Below, in pieces: positions 23,684-32,218 of a stretch of 64,000 nt of DNA; positions within the stretch are counted from its first letter, which is position 1; each line of letters starts with the position of its first letter. Source of the stretch: an uncultured Christensenella sp. (lineage in GTDB: Bacteria > Bacillota > Clostridia > Christensenellales > Borkfalkiaceae); the NCBI GenBank assembly GCA_910578565.1, contig CAJTQF010000001.1, positions 372,001 to 436,000 on the forward strand, in the 5' to 3' direction. The notes under the pieces were generated by a model. The model made no database searches. It was not told the DNA's origin and saw only the letters and a list, made by a program, of their open reading frames with translations. The position numbers were made by a program, and so were the translations under genes.

Positions 23684-26377
23684 ATGGCAAAGAAAGTTAC
23701 AAGTCCGGAGCTTACCGAAGAGTTTAAAAAGACTCTTGCAATGACAAAGTTGCTCGACGTTGAAGTTGACGAAGAACTTAAAAAATCTTTCATCGCTTAC
23801 GCAATGGCGGTAAACGTATCGCGCGCCATTCCCGACGTGCGCGACGGCTTAAAACCTGTTCACAGACGTATTCTCTATTCAATGCACGATTTGGGACTTT
23901 ACTCCGACAAGGCGTTCAGAAAATGCGCCCGTATCGTCGGTGACTGTCTCGGTAAATATCACCCGCACGGTGACAGCTCTGTTTACGACGCGCTGGTAAG
24001 GCTTGCGCAGGACTTTTCAATTAACTTCCCCCTTGTAGAAGGACACGGAAACTTCGGCTCGGTCGACGGCGACCCCGCCGCGGCAATGAGATATACCGAA
24101 GCAAGGCTTTCAAAACTTTCTTCGGAAATGCTCCGCGATCTGGATAAGGAAACGGTTGATTTTTATCCTACGTTCGACGACACGGGTATGCAACCCACGG
24201 TTTTGCCGTCGCGCTTCCCCAATATGCTTGTCAACGGTTCCGACGGTATTGCGGTAGGTATGGCTACAAACATCCCGCCCCACAATCTCGGCGAATGTAT
24301 TGACGGCGTTATCGCTATGATAGACAATCCCGAAATTGACGTTGACGGTCTTATGGAGCATATCCCCGCTCCCGATTTCCCTACAGGCGCGTTGATAATG
24401 GGCAGAAGCGGTATCCGCAGAGCCTACAAAACAGGTAAGGGCAGCATAACCATACGTTCGCGTTGCGAAATCGAAGAATACCAGAGCGGCAATATGACCC
24501 GTACGCGTATTATCGTAACCGAAATACCCTATCAGGTCAACAAAGCAAAACTCATTGAAAGCATTGCAAACCTTGTTAAAGATAAAAGAATAGAAGGCAT
24601 TTCCGATATCCGCGAAGAGTCCGACAGGGACGGTATGCGTATCGTTATAGAAGTCAAAAAGGACGCAAACGCCCAGGTTGTTTTAAATACTCTTTACAAA
24701 CACACCAATTTGCAGATTTCCGACGGTATTATAATGCTTGCGCTGGTCGACGGCACGCCCAAGATTCTGAATTTGAGAGAGTGTATATATTACTATCTCG
24801 AACACCAGAAAGACATTATTACCCGCAGAACCAGATACGACCTTGCAAAAACAGAAGAACGCGCACATATCTTGCGCGGACTTGTGATTGCGCAGGCAAG
24901 TATCGAAGAAGTTGTTGAAGTCTGCCGCAAAGCGGTCGATAAAGCGGATTGCGTTAAAAAACTCACTTCTAAGTTTGTGCTTGACGAAAGACAGGCGACG
25001 GCGGTTGCGGAATTAAGACTGTACCGTTTATCTCATCTGGAAGTTGATAAACTCAAAGAAGAGCTTGACCAGCTCGAAAAACAGATTGCGGACTTTAAAG
25101 ATATACTGGCTCACGAAAAGAGAGTTTACGATATAATCAGGAACGACCTTCTTGAAATCAAGAAAAAATATCCTTCGGAAAGAAAAACCGAGCTTGCGGT
25201 AGACTTCGGCGAAATAGAAGACGCCGACCTGATACCCGTAGAGCAGGTTGTGGTTTCAATGACGCATTCGGGTTATGTAAAACGTCTTCCCGTTGCCGAG
25301 TACCATGCGCAAAACCGCGGCGGTACGGGTATTACGGCGCACAGACCCAAGGAAGAAGACTTTGTCGAAAGAATGTTTATCTGTTCGTCGCACGACGACA
25401 TTCTGTTGTTCTCGTCCACAGGTAAAGTTTACAGCATAAAGGCTTACGAAATTCCCGAAGCAAACCGTCTGGCGCGCGGCAGGGCGTTTGTAAATATCGT
25501 ACAGATAGCTCAGGACGAAAAGATTAACGCAATGATTCCCGTCGAACATAAGACAAGCGGTTTCGTTGTATTCGCAACTAAGAAAGGTCAGATTAAAAAG
25601 ACAAGAATGAGAGAGTTTGCAAGCATAAAGCGCAACGGCAAAATTGCAATCAAACTCACAAACGAAGATAAACTTATTGCTGTAGAATTTACCACCGGTA
25701 AAAACGAAATAATGATTGCTTCGCGTACCGGTAAATGTATCAGGTTCCACGAAAAAGACGTGCGCAGTACAGGACGCGGTACGGCTGGCGTAAGGGCAAT
25801 GAAACTTTCGGGCGCCGACTGTCTTGTGGATATGCTGATAGTTGACAAAACCAAAGACGTTTTGACTGTTACGTCAAAGGGCTTCGGAAAGCGTACCGAC
25901 ATAGATGAATACAGAACGCAGGGCAGAGCCGGAATGGGACTTAAAGCGGGCGTATTCAACAGTGTAACGGGCTATCTCGTAAGCCTTAAACAGGTAACGG
26001 ACGACAACGACGTAATGGTTATATCCGATTCCGGCATTATCATAAGAATGCACTGTACAAGCATTTCAAAGATAGGCAGAAACACCAAGGGCGTAAGACT
26101 TATGCGCTTGAAGAACGGTTCCGTTGCGACAGTTGCCATAACCGACCGCGACGAAGAAGCTGAAGCGCAGGAAGCGGTTGAATCTGTAACCCCCGAAGAA
26201 GCGGCGGCTCAGGCGCTTAAAGACGGAGCTGCGGAGACGGCGGAAGTTGAAATTCCCGCAGAAGAAGCAAGCGAAAAACCCGCTGAAAAGAAAAAGACCA
26301 AGTCGGCGGAAACTACGTCGGAAACCAAAACCGAAAAACCTGCCGCTAAAAAGAAACCGACAAAAAAAGAACAGTAA
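23684..26377 (+). CDS. gyrA: DNA gyrase subunit A
   Basis: The 897-residue protein has the breakage-reunion domain with KYHPHGDSSVYD (quinolone-determining region; the Ser and Asp positions are wild type), the catalytic tyrosine in AAMRYTEARL, and NIPPHNLGE. The coiled-coil tower and a C-terminal beta-pinwheel follow. The pinwheel starts with QNRGGTGI, a GyrA-box-like motif that separates it from ParC. The last 75 residues are an Ala/Glu/Lys-rich low-complexity tail ending KKKPTKKEQ. It forms an operon with gyrB and is followed by a terminator. Confidence 0.9.
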   Translation: MAKKVTSPELTEEFKKTLAMTKLLDVEVDEELKKSFIAYAMAVNVSRAIPDVRDGLKPVHRRILYSMHDLGLYSDKAFRKCARIVGDCLGKYHPHGDSSVYDALVRLAQDFSINFPLVEGHGNFGSVDGDPAAAMRYTEARLSKLSSEMLRDLDKETVDFYPTFDDTGMQPTVLPSRFPNMLVNGSDGIAVGMATNIPPHNLGECIDGVIAMIDNPEIDVDGLMEHIPAPDFPTGALIMGRSGIRRAYKTGKGSITIRSRCEIEEYQSGNMTRTRIIVTEIPYQVNKAKLIESIANLVKDKRIEGISDIREESDRDGMRIVIEVKKDANAQVVLNTLYKHTNLQISDGIIMLALVDGTPKILNLRECIYYYLEHQKDIITRRTRYDLAKTEERAHILRGLVIAQASIEEVVEVCRKAVDKADCVKKLTSKFVLDERQATAVAELRLYRLSHLEVDKLKEELDQLEKQIADFKDILAHEKRVYDIIRNDLLEIKKKYPSERKTELAVDFGEIEDADLIPVEQVVVSMTHSGYVKRLPVAEYHAQNRGGTGITAHRPKEEDFVERMFICSSHDDILLFSSTGKVYSIKAYEIPEANRLARGRAFVNIVQIAQDEKINAMIPVEHKTSGFVVFATKKGQIKKTRMREFASIKRNGKIAIKLTNEDKLIAVEFTTGKNEIMIASRTGKCIRFHEKDVRSTGRGTAGVRAMKLSGADCLVDMLIVDKTKDVLTVTSKGFGKRTDIDEYRTQGRAGMGLKAGVFNSVTGYLVSLKQVTDDNDVMVISDSGIIIRMHCTSISKIGRNTKGVRLMRLKNGSVATVAITDRDEEAEAQEAVESVTPEEAAAQALKDGAAETAEVEIPAEEASEKPAEKKKTKSAETTSETKTEKPAAKKKPTKKEQ

Positions 26378-26390
26378 TATTTGAAAATTA

Positions 26391-26424
26391 AAAAGCACTC
26401 TGACAAAAATGTCAGGGTGCTTTT
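26391..26424. terminator. Hairpin terminator between convergent gyrA and P-type ATPase gene
   Basis: A stem of AAAAGCACTCTGAC and GTCAGGGTGCTTTT with a six-base loop lies 13 bases after the gyrA stop. It can serve both strands, since A and T tracts flank the stem. Confidence 0.8.
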
Positions 26425-26460
26425 GATTTTAGTGCAATTTAACGCAAAGCAATTTTTCTA

Positions 26461-29166
26461 TTATTCGGCAGGTTGTACGGGTGGCGGGGGCGGCGGTGGA
26501 GTCTGCTGAGATTGATGCGTATGTTTATGCTTTTGTCTGACGTTGCCGGAAGTTGACGATGGCATAATTACCTGCATCAGACTAATCAGCCAGCTTGATA
26601 CGGGGAACGCCGCTTCGATAACAACTACGATAATCAGTATCTTGGAATAATCCCATTTAAGTTCAGACCATCCCGTGTACAAAAGTTCCGCAAGCGGTTT
26701 AACCGAATAGGCGGTGATACAAAGCGCCAACATACTCAGACATAAAATTATGCGGTATGCGTTCAACGGCTTACATACCCTGTACACCATTACCAATCCC
26801 GAGAACGTCAGGGCAATCATACACATAGGTAAGTAATGCTCGCTGAATTCCGTACCGTGATTTATGTTTGTGTCAATTACGTTCGTCAGATACATTGACA
26901 TTACGCATATAATCATCAGAAACGCGCCTGATACAGACCGACTCATTACGTGGGTAATAAATTTGCCTTGTACGCGTTCTTTGTTGGGTTGCAACGACAG
27001 GAAGAACGAAGGTATAGCAATTATGCAAGTTTCCAAAAGTAATACGTTCTGCGGCATAAACAGATAAGGTACCTGCATTGCAATGCAAAGAGTTGCGAGA
27101 ATTGCCGTGAACAGCGTCTTCATAAGGAACAGCGAAGACGAGTTTTTAATATTGTTAATAACGCGCCTGCCTTCCGCAACGACTTTTGGCATAGAATTGA
27201 AGTTGTTGTCCATCAAAACTATGTGGCTGACGTTTCTCGCCGCTTCGCTACCGGAAGCAACCGATATTGCACAGTCGGCTTCTTTTAACGCAAGTATGTC
27301 GTTTACGCCGTCGCCGGTCATTGCAACCGTATTGCCTTCCGCTTTAATCGAGCGGACCAAAATCGCCTTTTGTTCGGGAGTTACTCTTCCGAATACGGTA
27401 TATTTGTTTGCAACGTTTGAAACTTCTTTTTCGTTAAGACCTTCAAGCGATATAAATTTGTCCGCATTTTTAATTCCCGCGCGTTTTGCAACTTCGCAAA
27501 CGGTAATGGGGTTGTCGCCCGAAATGACTTTTACGTTCACGTCGTTTTCGCCGAACCATTTTATTGTTTCGATTGCGTCTTCTCGGATATTGTCGGCTAT
27601 CGAAATAACCGCAATGGGTTTTAAAACCGCAGGCAGTTTGTCGCCGACAATGGGGGAAGGCGAGTGCGCAAGCACTATTACGCGAAGCCCCATTTGCGCG
27701 TACTGTTTTACAATTTTTTCTACCTTTGCAGGATAGGGTTTAAGCACGAATTCGGGCGCGCCCATTACAAACGTACCTACTTCTTCAAAGGTCGCCGCCG
27801 AAAGTTTTATCTTAGACGAAAACGGTATAGTGGTTACGGGAGTTAATACGTCGTTATAACCGAAGTGGTTAAACAACGCGATAGAAGTCTGGTTATTGCT
27901 GTCAAGCGCGGCAAGCATACTTCCCATAACGTCGTTCAAAGAATAATTGCCTACGCTGTTCAAAATCACACAGTCGTTGACTTTCATTCTGCCGTCGGTA
28001 ATGGTACCGGTTTTGTCCAGACACAGCACGTTTACCCGCGCCAGCATTTCAAGCGAATACATATCCTGCACTAACGTATGGTTTTTGGCAAGCCTTACAA
28101 TACCTACGGCAAGCGCGATACTCGTTAAAAGCAACATACCCGAAGGAATCATACCTATTACAACCGAACAGGTTCGCTGTATCGCAAAGTTTATATGCTC
28201 GCTGAATATCCAGCTTGTAACGCTTTCCATTGGTGTAAAGTTGGACTTTGAAATGAAAAACATTCCTATTGCAATGGGAATAATGAGTATAGCGATTACT
28301 TTGATAATCAGCTTGGTCGAGTTCATAAGCTCGGAGTTGGGGCGCTTATATTTCTTTGCCTTTGAAGTCAATTTTTCAAGATATGTCGCCCTGCCCACTT
28401 TTTCAACCCTGCATTTACCGCTGCCGCTTGAAATAAAGCTGCCGGCGTAAAGCAGGTCACCCGCTTGTTTTTTTATTGCAATCGATTCGCCTGTCAGAAG
28501 ACTTTCGTTAACTTCAACAGAGCCTTCCGCAAGAATACAGTCTGCGGGAACCTGGTTTCCCAGTTCGAGTATAAGCACGTCGTCCAAAACTATTTCTGTA
28601 GTGGGGATTTCGGTAACTTCGCCGTCACGCATAACTTTGACCGTGTTCGTCGCAAGAATTGACAGTCTGTCGATTGACAGTTTCGAACGTATTTCCTGTA
28701 TAATTCCTATTACGATGTTAGCCGTCGTAATAAAGAGAACCAGATAGTTTGTAATTCCCTGCGTGTGCGCAATTATAAGCGCAATGCCCGCAAGCAGGCA
28801 CAGAAGGTTGAAAAACGTACAAATGTTGCCGATAAAAATACTTGCGTAAGAGCGGGAGTATTTTTTATTTGTATCGTTGAACAAAAACTGTTTGAATCTT
28901 GTCTGAACCTGTGCGGTGGAAAGTCCTTTTTTAAGATTGGGTGAAAATCTGTCAACCTTATAATCAATCGCCTTTTTGGGGTGCCGCTTAAAGTATTTGA
29001 CAATTTTTTCCTTGTCAAATTCCTGTTGCTGCTTTTCGCCGCTCTTTACGGGCTTTTCCGATTCCTGCGTATCTTTTGTGTCGAACAGTTTGTTCTCCGT
29101 ATCCGCAGCAGGTTTTTTCGGCTTTTCTTCCTTTTTGTCGTTTACTTTATAATAAATTTTACTCAT
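26461..29166 (-). CDS. Cation-translocating P-type ATPase
   Basis: The 901-residue protein has LLTGESIAI (actuator domain), the phosphorylation site LCLDKTGTITDG, a nucleotide domain, MTGDGVNDILALKEADC (hinge) and about ten membrane helices. The fourth-helix segment is IPSGMLLLTS, unlike PEGLP of calcium pumps or CPC of heavy-metal pumps, so the ion cannot be assigned. There are no N-terminal metal-binding CxxC domains. A charged, Lys/Glu-rich N-terminal region of about 65 residues and a His/Gln/Pro-rich C-terminal tail with a run of prolines are extra. It is transcribed alone. Confidence 0.88.
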   Translation of the reverse strand: MSKIYYKVNDKKEEKPKKPAADTENKLFDTKDTQESEKPVKSGEKQQQEFDKEKIVKYFKRHPKKAIDYKVDRFSPNLKKGLSTAQVQTRFKQFLFNDTNKKYSRSYASIFIGNICTFFNLLCLLAGIALIIAHTQGITNYLVLFITTANIVIGIIQEIRSKLSIDRLSILATNTVKVMRDGEVTEIPTTEIVLDDVLILELGNQVPADCILAEGSVEVNESLLTGESIAIKKQAGDLLYAGSFISSGSGKCRVEKVGRATYLEKLTSKAKKYKRPNSELMNSTKLIIKVIAILIIPIAIGMFFISKSNFTPMESVTSWIFSEHINFAIQRTCSVVIGMIPSGMLLLTSIALAVGIVRLAKNHTLVQDMYSLEMLARVNVLCLDKTGTITDGRMKVNDCVILNSVGNYSLNDVMGSMLAALDSNNQTSIALFNHFGYNDVLTPVTTIPFSSKIKLSAATFEEVGTFVMGAPEFVLKPYPAKVEKIVKQYAQMGLRVIVLAHSPSPIVGDKLPAVLKPIAVISIADNIREDAIETIKWFGENDVNVKVISGDNPITVCEVAKRAGIKNADKFISLEGLNEKEVSNVANKYTVFGRVTPEQKAILVRSIKAEGNTVAMTGDGVNDILALKEADCAISVASGSEAARNVSHIVLMDNNFNSMPKVVAEGRRVINNIKNSSSLFLMKTLFTAILATLCIAMQVPYLFMPQNVLLLETCIIAIPSFFLSLQPNKERVQGKFITHVMSRSVSGAFLMIICVMSMYLTNVIDTNINHGTEFSEHYLPMCMIALTFSGLVMVYRVCKPLNAYRIILCLSMLALCITAYSVKPLAELLYTGWSELKWDYSKILIIVVVIEAAFPVSSWLISLMQVIMPSSTSGNVRQKHKHTHQSQQTPPPPPPPVQPAE

Positions 29167-29206
29167 AATCTTTCTAACAAATTTTTAAAGAAATTTTTAC
29201 ACCAAT

Positions 29207-29235
29207 ATTATAGCATAGCGGTTTTATTTTTTCAA
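29207..29235 (-). promoter_or_regulatory. Promoter of the P-type ATPase gene
   Basis: On the minus strand TTGAAA (29235-29230) and TATAAT (29212-29207) are separated by 17 bases, giving a leader of about 34 bases. Confidence 0.7.
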
Positions 29236-29254
29236 GATATTAACGGCTAAATAA

Positions 29255-29283
29255 TTGCAATTGCAGATATTTTGAAGTATAAT
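29255..29283 (+). promoter_or_regulatory. serS promoter
   Basis: TTGCAA (29255-29260) and TATAAT (29278-29283) are separated by 17 bases. The leader is only about 24 bases, so no T-box fits before serS. Confidence 0.7.
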
Positions 29284-29313
29284 TGAGTTGTTCTTTCGGA
29301 GGAATAAACTTAT

Positions 29314-30609
29314 ATGATAGACATCAGCCTTATAAGGTCTAATCCCGAACTTGTAAAAGCAAACATCAGAAAAAAGTTTCAGGATAAAAAACTTCCGCTT
29401 GTTGACGAAGTTATCGAACTCGACGCAAAAAAACGCGCTCTTCAACAGGAAGGAGACGAACGCCGCGCACAGCGCAACGTTCTTGCAAAAAATATAGGCG
29501 CGCTTATGCGCGAAGGTAAAAAAGAAGAGGCGGAAGAAGCAAAGCGCCTTTCCAAAGAAAATAACGACAGAATAGCGCAGATAGAGCAGGAGAGCGAACA
29601 AATCGAATTAAAGCTCAAAACCGATATGATGGCTATTCCCAATATTATCGCGGACGACGTTCCCGTAGGCAAAGACGACAGCGAAAACGTTCAGGGCAAG
29701 GTTTATCTCGAAGCAAAGGAAAAGCCCTTTGACGTGCCTTATCATCTCGATATTCTTGAAAGTCTCGGCGGCATAGATCTGGACGCCGCGCGCCGCACCA
29801 GCGGAAACGGTTTTTATTATCTTATCGGCGACGTTGCAAGGCTTCATTCTGCAGTGCTTGCGTATGCACGCGACTTTATGATTGATAAAGGCTTTACTTA
29901 CTGTATACCGCCTTATATGATAAGGAGCGCGGTGGTTTCTGGCGTTATGTCGTTTGAAGAAATGGACGGAATGATGTACAAAATCGAAGGGGAAGATTTG
30001 TATCTCATAGGTACGTCCGAACATTCTATGATTGGCTCGTTTATGGGTGAAATCCTGCCCGAGCAGTCGCTTCCTAAAACGCTTACTTCATATTCGCCCT
30101 GCTTCCGTAAGGAAAAAGGCGCCCACGGTCTGGAAGAGCGCGGCATTTACCGTATACACCAGTTTGAAAAGCAGGAAATGATTGTAATCTGTAAGCCCGA
30201 AGAAAGTGACGGCTGGTATGAAAAACTATGGAATTACACAGTAGAACTTTTCGTATCAATGCAAATTCCCGTAAGGCAGCTTATTTGCTGTTCGGGCGAT
30301 TTGGCAGACCTTAAATACAAGAGCTGCGATATAGAAGCGTGGAGCCCCCGCCAGAAAAAATATTTCGAAGTGGGAAGCTGCTCAAACCTTACGGACGCAC
30401 AGGCAAGAAGATTGGGTATAAGATATAAAAATTCCAAGACGGGTAAAAATGAGTTTGCGCATACGCTTAACAATACTGTTGTTGCTCCGCCCAGAATGCT
30501 GATAGCATTCCTTGAAAACCATCTGCAAGCTGACGGAAGCGTGTTTATTCCGGAAGTACTTCGTCCCTATATGGGCGGTAAGGAAAAACTGGTTCCTGTT
30601 AAAAAGTAA
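29314..30609 (+). CDS. serS: Seryl-tRNA synthetase
   Basis: This class II synthetase charges tRNA-Ser. The 431-residue protein has the N-terminal two-helix coiled coil that contacts the tRNA (about residues 30-105) and the catalytic core. Motif 2 is FRKEKGAHGLEERGIYRIHQFEKQEM and motif 3 is NNTVVAPPRMLIAFLENHQ-like (actual end FLENHLQADGS). GGAGGAA lies 11 bases before the ATG. Transcription probably ends at the hairpin at 30673-30699, which belongs to the inserted cassette. Confidence 0.96.
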   Translation: MIDISLIRSNPELVKANIRKKFQDKKLPLVDEVIELDAKKRALQQEGDERRAQRNVLAKNIGALMREGKKEEAEEAKRLSKENNDRIAQIEQESEQIELKLKTDMMAIPNIIADDVPVGKDDSENVQGKVYLEAKEKPFDVPYHLDILESLGGIDLDAARRTSGNGFYYLIGDVARLHSAVLAYARDFMIDKGFTYCIPPYMIRSAVVSGVMSFEEMDGMMYKIEGEDLYLIGTSEHSMIGSFMGEILPEQSLPKTLTSYSPCFRKEKGAHGLEERGIYRIHQFEKQEMIVICKPEESDGWYEKLWNYTVELFVSMQIPVRQLICCSGDLADLKYKSCDIEAWSPRQKKYFEVGSCSNLTDAQARRLGIRYKNSKTGKNEFAHTLNNTVVAPPRMLIAFLENHLQADGSVFIPEVLRPYMGGKEKLVPVKK

Positions 30610-30672
30610 AATAAAAGGACGCGGGTTACCGTAGTTCCTATATGGAATTTTGGTAAGTAAAAAAATAGAATC

Positions 30673-30699
30673 AGGCGTGGCGTGAAGCCGCGCCTTTTT
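30673..30699 (+). terminator. Hairpin at cassette 1 left side, probable serS terminator
   Basis: A stem of AGGCGTGGC and GCCGCGCCT with loop GTGAA (one G-U pair) is followed by TTTTT. The same hairpin occurs in cassette 2. Confidence 0.75.
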
Positions 30700-30837
30700 G
30701 CTTTTATTATTTTTTGTGTGGACGAAAAACCGCTCAGAGCGAACAATAAATGTAGTGAGCTACGCATAGCTGTTGCTTGCTTTTTCATTATCAATATGAT
30801 ATATTTGCTGTACAATAAACAGTAATTTAGAGGCAAT

Positions 30838-31278
30838 ATGAGTTGGTTTAATTACTACGGACTGATTGCGGTTGCAATTATCTTAATACCGAATTTAATC
30901 ATCGCAATAGTTGACAAAGGCTCTTTTGCAAACAGATATAACAATAAAGCAATGATTGCGTTAGAGCAAATCGGGCGTTACGGTTGTATGTTGTTTATGG
31001 TTTTTAACGTTCCGTACACCTATTTCAATTTTTGGTTTGATAGTGGTTTAATAGCGTATTTGATTGTAAACGGAACGTTGCTTGCTTTGTACATATTAGG
31101 TTGGATAATATTCCGCAACGGGCAGAGTGCTACAAAATTGCTGTGGCTTTCCATAGTGCCCACACTACTATTCCTATTTAGTGGAATTATGCTTTTATCT
31201 ATTCCGCTTATAATCTTTTCTATAATTTTTGGAATAGGACATATAACTATCAGCTACAAAAATAGACAATCAAGATAA
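30838..31278 (+). CDS. Four-helix membrane protein of unknown function (cassette 1 cargo)
   Basis: The 146-residue protein is very hydrophobic, with about four or five membrane helices (residues 6-25, 46-65, 70-90, 103-120 and 118-138), a short charged loop (DKGSFANRYNNKAM) and a basic C terminus (YKNRQSR). I recognise no family. AGAGG lies 7 bases before the ATG, and TACAAT at 30811-30816 is a plausible -10. The coding sequence is more AT-rich than the serS and rRNA-methyltransferase genes nearby, consistent with acquisition. The stop codon lies inside a repeat shared with cassette 2. Confidence 0.65.
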   Translation: MSWFNYYGLIAVAIILIPNLIIAIVDKGSFANRYNNKAMIALEQIGRYGCMLFMVFNVPYTYFNFWFDSGLIAYLIVNGTLLALYILGWIIFRNGQSATKLLWLSIVPTLLFLFSGIMLLSIPLIIFSIIFGIGHITISYKNRQSR

Positions 31279-31305
31279 ATTTCAATTTATTTTTCTAATT
31301 ATGCG

Positions 31306-31399
31306 TAGTTAAAAGCTCCCGAACAATTTTGTCCGAGAGCTTTTTATCGTCGCTTGAAAGTGCAACTCTTGAAATTTTAGTTTTTTAATTCAATGCGGG
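31306..31399 (+). repeat. Cassette 3'-end repeat, copy B
   Basis: The unit contains the hairpin AGCTCCCGAAC / GTCCGAGAGCT (two mismatches), then GCTTGAAAGTGCAAC, then an AT-rich tail ending TTTTTTAATTC and ATGCGGG. It aligns closely with the reverse complement of 21351-21440 over about 80 bases. The hairpin also lies between convergent genes and can terminate both. Confidence 0.75.
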
Positions 31400-31408
31400 A
31401 AGTGCGTT

Positions 31409-32122
31409 TCACGCGTCCCTTTTTTTAAGCAATTTTCTGTACCGCCGGCAAGTCAGCGCGGAAATTTTAAAGCCCTTTTTGCGTATTTTCTGAAGCGCGC
31501 CGTTATCGAAACGCTTGTCCAGAGCAAGGTACAAGACAATTTCGTCTTTCAGGCATTTGTCAAATTCCGCAAGTCTGTCTGGCGTTACCGACTTTTCCCG
31601 TATGGCAATCAGCGAGCGCATATAAAAGTCAATCAGTTTTTCGCAAATCAAACCGAACGCAAAAGAGTAAACTTCCTTTGAAAGTTTAGCTTTAACGCGT
31701 TTAAATTCACCGCAAACGCGCAAAAGTCCGCTTTCGTCTGAATCGTAATCCCACAACGCGGCAGATAATGTGAATGGCGCATACTCTAAGTAAGCGACGG
31801 TCTTTGCGTTAAATGTGGCGCAAGTACAGTAGGCAAAACAGTTTTCGCTGTCGGCAACGCCTTTAAAAAGCGAATTTTTATATGCATTACCGCCGTTGAA
31901 TCGTACAATATCCTGCGTCGCCGTTTCAAGCGCGTCTAAAAAAAACTGTACGTCCTTAAATAAAAACGTGCGGTTTTCGATGATTATATATTTGCCTTTA
32001 GCCTGTTTTACGGCGTTCGTCAGATTTCCGTCGGCGTAAACCAGCTCTGCTCCGTCGTAAATAGTATCGCTGCGTTCACTGTCAGACTGGCCGCATACGA
32101 CAATTGTCAGCAATTTTTTCAT
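31409..32122 (-). CDS. Uncharacterised protein, possibly glycosyltransferase-related
   Basis: The 237-residue soluble protein begins MKKLLTIVVCGQSD and contains LTNAVKQAKGKYIIIENRTFLF, which recalls the segment before the DxD motif in family 2 glycosyltransferases. No DxD motif is visible, and the rest is not recognisable, so the resemblance may be superficial. The C terminus is strongly basic. A consensus promoter places the transcription start on the A of the ATG, so the message looks leaderless. Confidence 0.6.
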   Translation of the reverse strand: MKKLLTIVVCGQSDSERSDTIYDGAELVYADGNLTNAVKQAKGKYIIIENRTFLFKDVQFFLDALETATQDIVRFNGGNAYKNSLFKGVADSENCFAYCTCATFNAKTVAYLEYAPFTLSAALWDYDSDESGLLRVCGEFKRVKAKLSKEVYSFAFGLICEKLIDFYMRSLIAIREKSVTPDRLAEFDKCLKDEIVLYLALDKRFDNGALQKIRKKGFKISALTCRRYRKLLKKRDA

Positions 32123-32128
32123 ATAAAA

Positions 32129-32157
32129 ATTATATTATAAACGCATATATTTGTCAA
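32129..32157 (-). promoter_or_regulatory. Consensus promoter giving a leaderless start
   Basis: On the minus strand TTGACA (32157-32152) and TATAAT (32134-32129) are separated by 17 bases, a perfect sigma-A consensus. The start expected 7 bases downstream coincides with the ATG at 32122. Confidence 0.8.
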
Positions 32158-32174
32158 GGGCGTTTGTCGATAGG

Positions 32175-32203
32175 TTGATATTTCCGTCGTAAAATGATAT
32201 AAT
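32175..32203 (+). promoter_or_regulatory. Promoter of the DnaQ-BRCT gene
   Basis: TTGATA (32175-32180) and TATAAT (32198-32203) are separated by 17 bases. The leader would be about 9 bases, with no Shine-Dalgarno before ATG 32219. Confidence 0.75.
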
Positions 32204-32218
32204 GTATCCGAAAGAATT

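Larger units (their letters stand above)
30624..31399 (+). mobile_element. Putative small-gene cassette 1
   Basis: This 776-base unit sits between serS and a minus-strand gene. In order it has GGTTACCGTAGTT (30624-30636), a hairpin (30673-30695), the block AATAAACAGTAATTTA (30814-30829), a 146-codon gene, the 17-base block AAGATAAATTTCAATTT over the stop codon (31272-31288), a second hairpin (31314-31341) and GCTTGAAAGTGCAAC (31352-31366). Every one of these non-coding parts recurs in the same order in the unit at 34445-35246, although the enclosed genes are unrelated. No transposase or integrase is encoded. Mobility is inferred. Confidence 0.6.

Noticed and set aside
27083..27736. Plus-strand open frame of 217 codons opposite the P-type ATPase
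   Set aside because: It lies opposite the conserved ATPase catalytic region and has no homology pattern of its own.
29284..29313. T-box leader before serS
   Set aside because: Only about 24 bases separate the promoter start from the ATG region, too short for a T-box.
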